From NCBI RefSeq assembly GCF_000718775.1, contig NZ_JOCB01000001.1:62001-126000 (forward strand): DNA of 64,000 nucleotides, written 5' to 3'. The notes under the pieces are model-generated. The model did not search any database. It was not told where the DNA came from and was given only the letters and a program-made list of their open reading frames with translations. Both the position numbers and the translations under genes were made by a program. Positions 17,662-26,679 of the stretch are shown piece after piece. The stretch is from Streptomyces sp. NRRL S-31 (GTDB lineage: Bacteria; Actinomycetota; Actinomycetes; Streptomycetales; Streptomycetaceae). Each line of letters begins with the position of its first letter. The stretch's first letter is position 1.

Positions 17662-18486
17662 TCAGGCGGCGCCGCGCTGGAGCGCCTCGCACACCGCCGT
17701 CGACTCCCGCACACCGAAGCCCACCGCCCGCCCGCAGTGGGCGATCCACGCGGCCATGCCCTCGGGCGTACCGGAGACGTACCCGTCCAGGGCGGCCAGG
17801 TAGGAGGCGCGGCCCAGCTCGGCGTAGCCGACCTCGGCCGGGCAGACCGCCTTCGGGTCCAGGCCGCTGCCGATCAGCACGATCCGCTCGGCCGTGCGCG
17901 CGACCAGGCCGTTGTACGAGACGAAGGGCCGCAGCGCGAGCAGCTCGCCGTGCACGACGGCCGCCGTCACCAGCGCGGGGGCCGAACTGCCGGCGATGAG
18001 CAGGTCGGCCAGCCCCTCCAGCCGGCCCGACACCTCCGCCGCGTCCGGCAGCGGCAGCTCGATCAACGGCTCGTCCACCGCCTCGCCGGCCTGGCGCGGC
18101 CTACCCACCCGGTCGTCACCGCTCGCCGCGGCCACCAGGTGCAGCCGCGCGAGCACCCGCAGGGGCGACTGGCGCCAGACGGACAGCAGCTGTCCCGCCT
18201 CGGCGGTGAGCCGCAGGGCCGCGCCCACCACCCGGGCCTCGGGGTCCGCACCGAAGTCGGTGCGCCGGCGCACCTCCTCCAGGGCCCAGTCCGCGCCGGA
18301 CAGCGCCGCCGAGCCACGGGCGGCGCGCAGGGCCGCCTCGGAGGTGATCTCGTTGCTGCGGCGCCGCATGATCCGGTGCCCGTAGACCCGGTCCACGGCC
18401 TTGCGCACGGACTCCACGGAATCGGCCACTCCGGGCAGTGCGCCCAGGGCCGCGAGCGGATCGGCGGTCGCGCCTGTCGTACTCAT
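17662..18486 (-). CDS. Fic-like protein with degenerate active-site motif
   Basis: About 274 residues. The helical layout and the segment HGELLALRPFVSYNGLVARTAER align with the Fic core HPFxxGNGRxxR, but the catalytic His is Arg and GNGR is YNGL. AMP transfer by the usual mechanism is therefore unlikely. Upstream Fic-like helices carry RGSAALSGADWALEEV. ATG 18486 (MSTTGATADPL) is the start that fits; it sits in the exact centre of a 22-bp palindrome, and no ribosome binding site precedes it, suggesting a leaderless mRNA. It is divergent from the CooC-like ATPase gene (about 100 bp apart). Confidence 0.75.
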   Translation of the reverse strand: MSTTGATADPLAALGALPGVADSVESVRKAVDRVYGHRIMRRRSNEITSEAALRAARGSAALSGADWALEEVRRRTDFGADPEARVVGAALRLTAEAGQLLSVWRQSPLRVLARLHLVAAASGDDRVGRPRQAGEAVDEPLIELPLPDAAEVSGRLEGLADLLIAGSSAPALVTAAVVHGELLALRPFVSYNGLVARTAERIVLIGSGLDPKAVCPAEVGYAELGRASYLAALDGYVSGTPEGMAAWIAHCGRAVGFGVRESTAVCEALQRGAA

Positions 18487-18496
18487 GAGTACGACA
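18475..18496. promoter_or_regulatory. 22-bp perfect palindrome over the Fic-like start codon
   Basis: TGTCGTACTC-AT-GAGTACGACA is self-complementary over its full length; the central ATG is the start codon of the minus-strand gene. A TAGTGT hexamer 7 bases before the ATG could be a -10 box of a leaderless promoter. This layout fits an operator for an autoregulator or for a regulator acting on the divergent pair. Confidence 0.65.
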
Positions 18497-18587
18497 CTAC
18501 GCACCTCCCCGGCCCGCCCCACGAAGGAGTGGTCTTCTTCACTTCCTCGTGACACGCAGAGCCATCGTCCGACTACCCTTGGTGAAC

Positions 18588-19568
18588 ATGAAAATTGCTT
18601 TCGTCGGGAAGGGCGGCAGCGGCAAGACCACGCTCTCCTCCCTTTTCATCCGCCATCTCGTGGCCGCCGGAGCCCCGGTGGTCGGCATCGACGCGGACAT
18701 CAACCAGCACCTCGGCCCCGCACTCGGCCTCGGCGACGAGGAGGCGGCGGCGCTGCCCGCCATGGGCGAACAGCTGACGTCGATCAAGGACTACCTGCGC
18801 GGCAGCAACCCGCGCATCGCCTCCGCCGAGACGATGATCAAGACGACTCCGCCCGGGGAGGGTTCGCGACTGGTCCGGGTGCGGGAGCCGAACCGGATCT
18901 ACGACGCGTGCGCCCGTCCGGTGGAACTCGACGGCGGCGCCGTCCGTTTGATGGTCACCGGCCCCTTCACGGACGCCGACCTGGGGGTCGCCTGCTACCA
19001 CTCCAAGACGGGAGCGGTGGAGCTGTATCTGAACCACCTCGTCGACGGTCCCGACGAGTACGTCGTGGTCGACATGACGGCCGGTTCCGACTCCTTCGCC
19101 TCCGGCATGTTCACCCGCTTCGACATGACGTTCCTCGTCGCCGAGCCGACCCGGAAGGGGGTCTCCGTCTACCGCCAGTACAAGGACTACGCCCGGGACT
19201 TCGGCGTCGCCCTGAAGGTCGTCGGCAACAAGATCCAGGAGCCGGACGACATCGACTTCCTGCGCGAAGAGGTCGGGGACGACCTGCTCGTGACGGTCGG
19301 GCGCTCGGACTGGGTGCGCGCCATGGAGAAGGGCCGCCCGCCCCGGTTCGACGAACTGGAGGAGGCCAACGCCCGCGCCCTGGGCACTCTCCGGGCCACC
19401 GCCGACGCCACCTACGAGCAGCGCGACTGGGAGCGCTACACCCGCCAGATGGTGCACTTCCACCTGAAGAACGCCGAGTCCTGGGGGAACGAGCGCACCG
19501 GGGTCGACCTGGCGGCGCAGGTCGACCCCCACTTCGTGCTCGGCGAGAGCCTGGCAACGCCCGTCTGA
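18588..19568 (+). CDS. CooC-like MinD-family P-loop ATPase
   Basis: 326 residues. Walker A MKIAFVGKGGSGKTTLSSLF (residues 7-15, with the signature Lys), then GIDADINQHLG, DEYVVVDMTAGSDSFASG (Walker B) and VVGNKI. It is closest to the CooC/ArsA-like deviant Walker-A ATPases, which insert metals or act as molecular switches. Its partner is unknown. The gene is divergent from the Fic-like gene; ATG 18588 is used, and GTG 18582 would be a leaderless start (TGACAC-18-TACCCT just upstream). It converges on the deacetylase lipoprotein gene with 3 bp between the stops. Confidence 0.82.
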   Translation: MKIAFVGKGGSGKTTLSSLFIRHLVAAGAPVVGIDADINQHLGPALGLGDEEAAALPAMGEQLTSIKDYLRGSNPRIASAETMIKTTPPGEGSRLVRVREPNRIYDACARPVELDGGAVRLMVTGPFTDADLGVACYHSKTGAVELYLNHLVDGPDEYVVVDMTAGSDSFASGMFTRFDMTFLVAEPTRKGVSVYRQYKDYARDFGVALKVVGNKIQEPDDIDFLREEVGDDLLVTVGRSDWVRAMEKGRPPRFDELEEANARALGTLRATADATYEQRDWERYTRQMVHFHLKNAESWGNERTGVDLAAQVDPHFVLGESLATPV

Positions 19569-19571
19569 CGG

Positions 19572-20837
19572 CTACCGCTTGTCCGCCGGCGCCCCGGGCA
19601 CGCCCTTGGGTGCCGGAGCGGGGCGGCCGGACAGGAAGGACGCCCAGCCCTGCCGGGGCGCCTCGCCGACCTCCAGGGTGCGCAGTCTCTCCAGGGTCTT
19701 GGGGTCCTGGGCGTCCAGCCAGTCGGCCAGCTGGTGGAAGGAGACGCAGCGCACCTCGGGCTTGCCGCACACCTGCTTCACCACGTCCTCGACGGCGCGC
19801 ATATAGGTGCCGCCGTTCCAGGATTCGAAGTGGTTGCCGATGATCAACGGCGCGCGGTTGCCGTCGTAGGCCCGGTAGAAGCCCTGGAGGAGGCCGTCGC
19901 GCATCTGGTCGCCCCAGTAGTCGAACTTGTCGGGGTCGCCCTGGGTCTGGGTGCCGGACTGGTTGACCATGAAGTTGTAGTCCATGGTGAGCTGTTCGTA
20001 GGTGTGGCCCGGGAAGGGCACCAGCTGCATCGACAGGTCCCACAGGCCCTCCTTCTTCTTGGGCCAGACCTGATCGTTGACTCCGCTGGAGTCGTAGCGG
20101 AAGCCGAGTTCGCGGGCGGCCTTCGTGAAGTTCTTCCGCCCTTCCAGGCAGGGGGTGCGGGCGCCGATCAGCTCCTTGTCGTAGTCGAAGGGCAGCGACG
20201 CCTCCCGCTTCATGCCGGTGTTGCTCCGCCAGGACTTCACGAACGCCTTGGCCTGGGCGATCTCACTCTTCCACTCCTCCACCGACCAGGTGCCGACGCC
20301 GCCTTCGGGCCCGCAGAAATGGCCGTTGAAGTGGGTGCCGATCTCGTTGCCCTCCAGCCACGCCTGCCGGACCTGCTCGAGGGTGTCGGTGATGCCCTGC
20401 TCGTCGTTGAAACCGATGTCGGAGCTGCCGGGCGAGTGCTGCGGCGGCTTGTACAGGTCACGCTTCTCCTTCGGCAGCATGTAGACGCCGCTGAGGAAGT
20501 ACGTCATGGTCGCGTTGTTCTCCTTGGCGACCTCGCGGAAGTGCGAGAACAGCTTCTGGCTGTCCTCGCCCGCGCCGTCCCAGGAGAACACGACGAACTG
20601 CGGCGGCTTCTGACCGGGGCTCAGCCGCTCGGGTGCGGGCAGGTGCGGCTGCGAACCGGTGTACGCGGTGGATCCGTCACCGATCAGCCGGAACACGCTG
20701 CCCGGTGCGGGCGCCCCCCGCTCCGGGCCGTGCGCCCCTTCCTTGGTGCTGGTGGAGTCGGTCGCGCAACCGGCGAGCGACGCCGCACAGGCCGCGGCGA
20801 CCATGGCGCCGACGGTGATCCTCTGGGTGGCGGCCAT
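19572..20837 (-). CDS. secreted lipoprotein, NodB-like polysaccharide deacetylase fold
   Basis: 421 residues. Signal peptide with lipobox SLAGC (Cys24) and a disordered linker (about 25-70). The catalytic-like part starts with FVVFSWDGAGED (position of the NodB TFDD motif) and continues with NEIGTHFNGHFCG (HxxxH metal site). Later parts are GARTPCLEGRKNF, YDSSGVNDQVWP and LIIGNHFESWNGG. The general plan of carbohydrate esterase family 4 is kept but motif 1 is altered. Probable substrate is a cell-surface glycan. Ribosome binding site AGGTGGGCGG fits ATG 20837. Divergent from acetyl-CoA synthetase. Confidence 0.75.
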   Translation of the reverse strand: MAATQRITVGAMVAAACAASLAGCATDSTSTKEGAHGPERGAPAPGSVFRLIGDGSTAYTGSQPHLPAPERLSPGQKPPQFVVFSWDGAGEDSQKLFSHFREVAKENNATMTYFLSGVYMLPKEKRDLYKPPQHSPGSSDIGFNDEQGITDTLEQVRQAWLEGNEIGTHFNGHFCGPEGGVGTWSVEEWKSEIAQAKAFVKSWRSNTGMKREASLPFDYDKELIGARTPCLEGRKNFTKAARELGFRYDSSGVNDQVWPKKKEGLWDLSMQLVPFPGHTYEQLTMDYNFMVNQSGTQTQGDPDKFDYWGDQMRDGLLQGFYRAYDGNRAPLIIGNHFESWNGGTYMRAVEDVVKQVCGKPEVRCVSFHQLADWLDAQDPKTLERLRTLEVGEAPRQGWASFLSGRPAPAPKGVPGAPADKR

Positions 20838-21183
20838 CTTCCGCCCACCTTCTTCCTTCTCTCAGGCACACGCTGACAAGGGCCGTTTCTGGTGATGTGC
20901 CGGGCTTGTCCCGGCGGCGCCGCCAAGGTCGCATGAGAGCGAGAAGGAATTAGTACGACAAGCCGATCAAATGACTACTTCACCCCGACGCGCGATTGCC
21001 TGCTCTATTTGCCCCAGAAAACTAGACTTTACCTTTACGTGGCGTTACGACCCTTTTGCCAACGATTGCTCCGCCCCACGAAAAGGTCTAAACCAATTTT
21101 CCGGTCGACCCTTGTCATCGGACCCCCGGGTCTGATGAGCTGTGGCCTGGGACACAACGGACACCCTTGGAATGGGAGATGTC
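20838..21183. promoter_or_regulatory. 346-bp AT-rich divergent promoter region, deacetylase / acs
   Basis: No gene. Much lower GC than its surroundings, with runs such as AATTAGTACGAC and CTAGACTTTACC. Holds the divergent promoters and the DasR-like inverted repeat at 21082-21097. Confidence 0.6.
21082..21097. promoter_or_regulatory. candidate DasR/GntR operator
   Basis: AAAGGTCTAAACCAAT resembles the DasR-responsive element (consensus ACTGGTCTAGACCACT) at 12 of 16 positions, with the core GGTCTA/ACC intact except for one central base. It lies between a deacetylase-like gene and acetyl-CoA synthetase, a sensible place for a GlcNAc-linked regulator. Confidence 0.4.
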
Positions 21184-23139
21184 GTGAGCAACGAGAGCCT
21201 GGCCAACCTGCTCAAGGAAGAACGCAGGTTCGCGCCGCCCGCCGATTTGGCCGCGCACGCCAATGTCACCGCGGAGGCGTACGAACAGGCCAAGGCTGAC
21301 AGACTCGGCTTCTGGGCCGAGCAGGCCCGTCGCCTGACCTGGGCCAAGGCACCCACCGAGACGCTGGACTGGTCCAACCCGCCGTTCGCGAAGTGGTTCC
21401 AGGACGGCGAGCTGAACGTCGCCTACAACTGCGTGGACCGGCACGTGGAGGCCGGCCACGGCGACCGCGTCGCCATCCACTTCGAGGGCGAGCCCGGCGA
21501 CAGCCGCTCGATCACCTACGCGGAGCTGAAGGACGAGGTCTCCCGGGCCGCGAACGCCCTGCTGGAGCTGGGCGTTCGCAAGGGCGACCGGGTCGCCATC
21601 TACATGCCGATGATCCCGGAGACCGCGATCGCGATGCTGGCCTCGGCCCGGATCGGCGCGGCCCACTCGGTCGTCTTCGGCGGCTTCTCGGCGGACGCGC
21701 TCGCGACCCGGATCAAGGACGCGGACGCCAAGGTCGTCATCACCTCCGACGGCGGCTACCGGCGCGGCAAGCCGTCCGCGCTCAAGCCGGCCGTGGACGA
21801 GGCGATCGACAAGGTCGACAACGTCGAGCACGTGCTGGTGGTGCGCCGTACCGGCCAGGAGGTCGGCTGGGCCGAGGGCCGGGACGTGTGGTGGCACGAC
21901 CTGGTGGGCCGGCAGTCCGCCGAGCACACCCCGGAGGCGTTCGAGGCGGAGAACCCGCTGTTCATCCTCTACACCTCCGGTACGACGGGGAAGCCGAAGG
22001 GCATCCTGCACACCTCCGGCGGATACCTCACCCAGGCGGCGTACACCCACTGGGCGGTCTTCGACCTCAAGCCGGAGACGGACGTGTACTGGTGCACGGC
22101 CGACGTCGGCTGGGTGACCGGGCACTCGTACATCGTCTACGGCCCGCTGGCCAACGGCGCGACGCAGGTGATGTACGAGGGCACGCCGGACACCCCGCAC
22201 CAGGGCCGGTTCTGGGAGATCGTGCAGAAGTACAAGGTCACGATCCTCTACACGGCGCCGACCGCGATCCGGACGTTCATGAAGTGGGGCGACGACATCC
22301 CCGCCAAGTTCGACCTGAGCAGCCTGCGCGTCCTCGGCTCGGTCGGCGAGCCCATCAACCCCGAGGCATGGGTCTGGTACCGCAAGCACATCGGCGCCGA
22401 CCGGACGCCCGTCGTGGACACCTGGTGGCAGACCGAGACCGGCGCCATGATGATCACGCCGCTGCCCGGCGTCACCGAGACCAAGCCCGGTTCGGCGCAG
22501 CGCGCGCTGCCCGGCATCAGCGCGACCGTCGTCGACGACGAGGCGAACGAGGTGCCCGACGGCGGTGGCGGCTACCTGGTGCTGACCGAGCCGTGGCCGT
22601 CCATGCTGCGCACCATCTGGGGCGACGACCAGCGGTTCATCGACACCTACTGGTCCCGCTTCGAGGGCAAGTACTTCGCCGGTGACGGAGCGAAGAAGGA
22701 CGACGACGGGGACATCTGGCTGCTCGGCCGGGTGGACGACGTGATGCTCGTCTCCGGGCACAACATCTCCACCACCGAGGTGGAGTCGGCACTCGTCTCG
22801 CACCCGGCGGTCGCCGAGGCCGCCGTCGTGGGCGCCGCGGACGAGACCACCGGACAGGCCATCGTCGCGTTCGTCATCCTGCGCGGCTCGGCGTCGGAGG
22901 ACGACGCGCTCGTCGGCGAGCTGCGCGACCACGTCGGCGCCACGCTCGGCCCGATCGCCAAGCCCAAGCGGATCCTGCCGGTGGCGGAGCTGCCGAAGAC
23001 CCGCTCCGGCAAGATCATGCGCCGTCTGCTGCGCGATGTCGCCGAGAACCGCCAGCTGGGTGACGTGACCACCCTGACCGACAGCACGGTGATGACGCTC
23101 ATCCAGTCCAAGCTGCCCGCCAGCTCCAGCGAGGACTGA
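21184..23139 (+). CDS. acs: acetyl-CoA synthetase (AMP-forming)
   Basis: 651 residues, the usual family length (about 652). Converts acetate, ATP and CoA to acetyl-CoA. The P-loop is [11 protein letters not shown], the A5 region [10 protein letters not shown], and the C-terminal catalytic, acetylation-prone lysine is Lys610 in [13 protein letters not shown] 21184 ([14 protein letters not shown]) has GGGAG 7 bases upstream; the in-frame ATG at 21172 would shift the ribosome binding site into the gene. A strong hairpin follows the stop. Confidence 0.97.
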   Translation: MSNESLANLLKEERRFAPPADLAAHANVTAEAYEQAKADRLGFWAEQARRLTWAKAPTETLDWSNPPFAKWFQDGELNVAYNCVDRHVEAGHGDRVAIHFEGEPGDSRSITYAELKDEVSRAANALLELGVRKGDRVAIYMPMIPETAIAMLASARIGAAHSVVFGGFSADALATRIKDADAKVVITSDGGYRRGKPSALKPAVDEAIDKVDNVEHVLVVRRTGQEVGWAEGRDVWWHDLVGRQSAEHTPEAFEAENPLFILYTSGTTGKPKGILHTSGGYLTQAAYTHWAVFDLKPETDVYWCTADVGWVTGHSYIVYGPLANGATQVMYEGTPDTPHQGRFWEIVQKYKVTILYTAPTAIRTFMKWGDDIPAKFDLSSLRVLGSVGEPINPEAWVWYRKHIGADRTPVVDTWWQTETGAMMITPLPGVTETKPGSAQRALPGISATVVDDEANEVPDGGGGYLVLTEPWPSMLRTIWGDDQRFIDTYWSRFEGKYFAGDGAKKDDDGDIWLLGRVDDVMLVSGHNISTTEVESALVSHPAVAEAAVVGAADETTGQAIVAFVILRGSASEDDALVGELRDHVGATLGPIAKPKRILPVAELPKTRSGKIMRRLLRDVAENRQLGDVTTLTDSTVMTLIQSKLPASSSED

Positions 23140-23156
23140 GCGGGACGTTCGGCACC

Positions 23157-23198
23157 CCGAGGGGCACCCGGCCGGTGAACGTGCCGGGCACCCCTCGG
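23157..23198 (+). terminator. hairpin terminator after acs
   Basis: 16-bp arms CCGAGGGGCACCCGGC / GCCGGGCACCCCTCGG with two mismatched positions and a 10-nt loop, 17 bp past the stop. No U-run, as is common in Streptomyces. Confidence 0.7.
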
Positions 23199-23242
23199 GC
23201 GTCTACGGTGAGGAGCACGGACCCGGCGCACGCCGGCTCGGG

Positions 23243-23270
23243 TAAGCTCGCGCCAGCTTAGGTAAGCTAA
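23243..23270. promoter_or_regulatory. overlapping TAAGCT/AGCTTA inverted repeats before nhaA
   Basis: TAAGCT-6-AGCTTA (23243-23260) overlaps AGCTTA-GG-TAAGCT (23255-23268), and TTAGGTAAGCTAA (23258-23270) resembles one half of a DtxR/DmdR iron box (TTAGGTTAG). It is the only AT-rich patch between acs and nhaA and lies about 85 bp before the nhaA start, so it probably overlaps the promoter. Confidence 0.4.
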
Positions 23271-23353
23271 AGAAAGTGTCGCCGCGCGCGACACGACGGG
23301 TGCGCCGGGAAGTCTGGTCGGCATGTGAGTTCCGCCTGCCCCGGAGGTCTCCC

Positions 23354-24802
23354 GTGACCGCGCCCCGCACCCGCACCCGCACCACCGCCCGCAAGGCCCT
23401 CGGCCGGCTGTCCCTGCCCGAGCGGACCTACGTCGCGGACGCCCTGCGCACCGAGACCGTCGGCGGCGTCCTGCTGCTCCTGGCCGCCGTGGCGGCGCTG
23501 GTGTGGGCGAACATCCCCGCCCTGCGCCACAGCTACGCGGCCGTCGCCCACTTCTCCCTCGGTCCCGAAGCCCTCGGCCTGCACCTGAGCGTCGCCCACT
23601 GGGCCGCCGACGGACTGCTCGCCGTGTTCTTCTTCGCCGCCGGCATCGAGCTGAAACGCGAGCTGGTCGCGGGTGATCTGCGCGACCCCAAGGCGGCCGT
23701 GCTACCCGTGGTGGCGGCGCTGTGCGGGATGGCCGCACCCGCGCTCGTCTACACGCTCACCAATCTCGCCGGGAACGGCTCCACGCAGGGCTGGGCGGTG
23801 CCCACCGCCACCGACATCGCCTTCGCGCTCGCCGTCCTCGCGGTCATCGGCACCTCCCTGCCCAGCGCCCTGCGCGCCTTCCTGCTCACCCTCGCGGTCG
23901 TGGACGACCTCTTCGCGATCCTGATCATCGCGGTCTTCTTCACCGACCGGCTGGACTTCGCCGCCCTCGGCGGGGCCGCCGCCGGCCTCGCCGTCTTCTG
24001 GCTGCTGCTGCGCAAGGGCGTCCGCGGCTGGTACGTGTACGTACCGCTCGCCGTCGTCGTCTGGGCGCTGATGTACAACAGCGGCGTGCACGCCACCATC
24101 GCCGGTGTGGCGATGGGCCTGATGCTGCGCTGCACCACCCGTCAGGGTGAGGAGCACTCGCCGGCCGAACGCGTCGAGCACCTGGTGCGACCCCTGTCGG
24201 CCGGGCTGGCCGTACCGCTGTTTGCGCTGTTCAGCGCTGGTGTGTCGATATCCGGCGGAGCGCTCGGGGACGTATTCACCCGGCCCGAGACGCTCGGTGT
24301 CGTGCTCGGTCTCGTCGTGGGCAAGACGGCCGGCATCTTCGGCGGCACCTGGCTGACCGTCCGCTTCACCCGCGCCCGGCTCAGCGAGGAGCTGGCGTGG
24401 GCCGACGTCTTCGCGGTGGCCGTGCTCGCCGGGATCGGCTTCACGGTCGCGCTGCTCATCGGCGAGCTGGCCTTCGAGGGCGACACCGTGCTCACCGACG
24501 AGGTGAAGGCCTCCGTCATCACCGGATCGCTGATCGCGACGGTGTGCGCGACCGTGCTGCTGAAGCTGCGCAACGCCCGGTACCGCAGGCTGTGCGAGGA
24601 CGAGGACCGCGACGAGGACAGCGACGGCATCCCGGACGTCTACGAGCAGGACGACCCGGCGTACCACCTGCGCATGGCGGAGATCCACGAGCGCAAGGCC
24701 GCCGAACACCGGCGGCTGGCCGCCGAGCGGGCCGCCGGGGCACGCCACGGGCTTGCGGAAGTGCCGGGCGGGGCAGGCGAGGAGGGCGGCCGTCCGGCAT
24801 GA
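23354..24802 (+). CDS. nhaA: Na+/H+ antiporter NhaA
   Basis: 482 residues. Hydrophobic throughout about 40-430 with NhaA motifs: FFAAGIELKRE, VPTATDIAFALAVLAVIG, and the ion-binding aspartate pair in LAVVDDLFAILI. The C-terminal cytoplasmic tail (about 430-482) is highly acidic (DEDRDEDSDGIPDVYEQDD, thrombospondin/EF-hand-like) and then helical and basic; this is longer than in E. coli NhaA. GTG 23354 has a strong GGAGGT; the in-frame upstream extension is not needed. Confidence 0.94.
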   Translation: MTAPRTRTRTTARKALGRLSLPERTYVADALRTETVGGVLLLLAAVAALVWANIPALRHSYAAVAHFSLGPEALGLHLSVAHWAADGLLAVFFFAAGIELKRELVAGDLRDPKAAVLPVVAALCGMAAPALVYTLTNLAGNGSTQGWAVPTATDIAFALAVLAVIGTSLPSALRAFLLTLAVVDDLFAILIIAVFFTDRLDFAALGGAAAGLAVFWLLLRKGVRGWYVYVPLAVVVWALMYNSGVHATIAGVAMGLMLRCTTRQGEEHSPAERVEHLVRPLSAGLAVPLFALFSAGVSISGGALGDVFTRPETLGVVLGLVVGKTAGIFGGTWLTVRFTRARLSEELAWADVFAVAVLAGIGFTVALLIGELAFEGDTVLTDEVKASVITGSLIATVCATVLLKLRNARYRRLCEDEDRDEDSDGIPDVYEQDDPAYHLRMAEIHERKAAEHRRLAAERAAGARHGLAEVPGGAGEEGGRPA

Positions 24803-24923
24803 TCTGACGAGACGGTACAAAACAAGACGGCCGCACGCGCGACGGCACCCGGACGGCGTACGAGCACCACGGCCGTCCCGCGCGGCGCACGTGCGGCACA
24901 ACAGACCTCTGAGGGAGAACGCG

Positions 24924-25412
24924 ATGAGCGCACCCGACGGCAGCCCGGTCGGCGCCGAACGCAGCATCGGCCAGCTGTTCGCCTCGGCGACGACCGAGAT
25001 GTCGGCGCTGGTGCACGACGAGATCGCACTGGCCAAGGCCCAGCTCAAGCAGGACGTGAAACGCGGCGCGATGAGCGGCGGCGCGTTCTCGGTCGCCGGC
25101 GCGGTGCTGGTGTTCTCCCTGCCGATGCTCAACTTCGCCCTGGCGTACGGCATCAGGACCTGGAGCGGCTGGAACCTGGCCGTCTGCTTCCTGCTGTCCT
25201 TCGCGGCCAACGTGCTCGTCGCCGGCTTCCTCGCGCTCATCGGCGTGGCGTTCGCCAAGAAGGCCAAGCGGGGCCAGGGCCCGCAGAAGGTGGCCGCCTC
25301 GATGAAGGAGACGGCAGGGGTGTTGCAGAACGCCAAGCCGCACCCGCGTCCGGAGCTGCCCGAGGACCGCGCTCCCGCCGCCCTCGAGGCTGTGGCACGC
25401 TCGTCGTCATGA
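24924..25412 (+). CDS. actinobacterial holin-X family membrane protein
   Basis: 162 residues. An amphipathic N-terminal helix (IGQLFASATTEMSALVHDE) is followed by two membrane spans (about 52-74 and 86-110) and a basic, Pro-rich tail. This is the Phage_holin_3_6/'holin-X' (DUF1469-like) family, widespread in Actinobacteria without phage context; function unproven. Ribosome binding site GAGGGAG. Its stop overlaps the next gene (ATGA), so it is co-translated with the hydrolase. Confidence 0.8.
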   Translation: MSAPDGSPVGAERSIGQLFASATTEMSALVHDEIALAKAQLKQDVKRGAMSGGAFSVAGAVLVFSLPMLNFALAYGIRTWSGWNLAVCFLLSFAANVLVAGFLALIGVAFAKKAKRGQGPQKVAASMKETAGVLQNAKPHPRPELPEDRAPAALEAVARSSS

Positions 25413-26344
25413 CGGACCCAGCCGCCTCCTCGCCCGTGCGGATCGACCTCCCGGACGGGAGGCAGGTCACGCACCGGGACGTCGCCGCCAACGGCGCCCG
25501 GTTCCACATCGCCGAGCTGGGCGACGGTCCCCTGGTGCTGCTCCTGCACGGTTTCCCCCAGTTCTGGTGGACGTGGCGGCACCAGCTGGCCGCGCTCGCG
25601 GACGCGGGCTACCGGGCGGTGGCGATGGACCTGCGGGGCGTCGGCGGCAGCGACCGCACGCCCCGCGGCTACGACCCCGCCAACCTGGCCCTGGACGTCA
25701 CCGGGGTGATCCGCTCGCTCGGCGAGCCGGACGCCGCGCTGGTCGGTCACGACCTCGGCGGCTACCTGGCGTGGACGGCGGCGGCCATGCGGCCCAAGCT
25801 CGTCCGGCGCCTCGCCGTCGCCTCCATGCCCCACCCGCGGCGCTGGCGCGCGGCGATGCTCCGGGACGCCCGGCAGACGGCCGCCAGCTCCTACATCTGG
25901 GGGTTCCAGCGGCCGTGGCTGCCCGAGCGGCAACTGACCGCCGACGGCGGGGCGCTGGTGGGCCGGCTGATCCGGGACTGGTCCGGGCCGCGACCGCCGG
26001 AGGACGCGGCCGTGGAGACGTACCGGCGGGCCATGTGCATCCCCTCCACGGCGCACTGCTCGATCGAGCCGTACCGCTGGCTGGTGCGCTCGCTGGCCCG
26101 CCCGGACGGCGTGCAGTTCTACCGCCGGATGAAGCGGCCGGTACGGGTGCCGACCCTGCATCTGCACGGCTCGCTGGACCCGGTGACCCGCACGCGCAGC
26201 GCGGCCGGTTCGGGCGAGTTCGTCGAAGCGCCGTACCGCTGGCGGCTGTTCGACGGTCTCGGTCACTTCCCGCACGAGGAGGACCCGGCGGCGTTCTCCG
26301 CCGAACTCGTCAACTGGCTGAAGGATCCGGAACCCGATCGGTGA
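25409..26344 (+). CDS. alpha/beta hydrolase, epoxide-hydrolase-like
   Basis: 311 residues. HGFPQFWWTWRHQ carries the HGxP oxyanion motif, the nucleophile is Asp in LVGHDLGGYLAW, and the base His is in GLGHFPHEE. An Asp nucleophile and HGFP are typical of epoxide hydrolases and haloalkane dehalogenases; the cap-domain tyrosines cannot be assigned with confidence. Overlaps the holin-X gene by 4 bp. Confidence 0.85.
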   Translation: MTDPAASSPVRIDLPDGRQVTHRDVAANGARFHIAELGDGPLVLLLHGFPQFWWTWRHQLAALADAGYRAVAMDLRGVGGSDRTPRGYDPANLALDVTGVIRSLGEPDAALVGHDLGGYLAWTAAAMRPKLVRRLAVASMPHPRRWRAAMLRDARQTAASSYIWGFQRPWLPERQLTADGGALVGRLIRDWSGPRPPEDAAVETYRRAMCIPSTAHCSIEPYRWLVRSLARPDGVQFYRRMKRPVRVPTLHLHGSLDPVTRTRSAAGSGEFVEAPYRWRLFDGLGHFPHEEDPAAFSAELVNWLKDPEPDR

Positions 26345-26679
26345 CCGTTCTGTGAGCAATTGGCTGCACGGAGTATCCGAATCGTGAACAGTTGTCCGTC
26401 GAACGGCCACATGCCTGCCGCATAGGCCAATTGGGGGGCGCGGAGGCGGTTATGGACCTTCGGGCGAGGGCACACGTCGGGGTATGGGCTGGACGCACGA
26501 CTACAGTGACGCACCCCGCAATCGCCGCTCGGCCACGGGCCTGAGCACGCCTCAGCGAGGCACCGCGCAACTCGCGGAAGGCGACCTGCGGGTGGGGATC
26601 CCGCACATCCTGCGCCGCCGGGCCCGCTGGGTCTCGGTGCGCCTGCGTCACCCGCGGAGCTGAACGCCGCCGAGCCGCC
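26345..26679. other. gap between hydrolase and MarP-like genes
   Basis: 335 bp. The first 139 bp are relatively AT-rich and may carry a promoter; the rest is filled by a possible 59-residue gene (26484-26663). Confidence 0.5.
26484..26663 (+). CDS. possible 59-residue basic protein
   Basis: Frame MGWTHDYSDAPRNRRSATGL to RLRHPRS, ending 16 bp before the convergent MarP-like stop. Third codon positions are about 80-85% G/C, higher than random here, and the product is Arg-rich with a plausible fold (AEGDLRVGIPHILRRRARW). The ribosome binding site (CGGGG) sits too close to the ATG, so the start or the gene itself is uncertain. No family recognised. Confidence 0.4.
   Translation: MGWTHDYSDAPRNRRSATGLSTPQRGTAQLAEGDLRVGIPHILRRRARWVSVRLRHPRS

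Noticed and set aside
24924-25412. Holin-X protein as evidence for a prophage
   Set aside because: The family is chromosomal and widespread; no phage genes lie around it.
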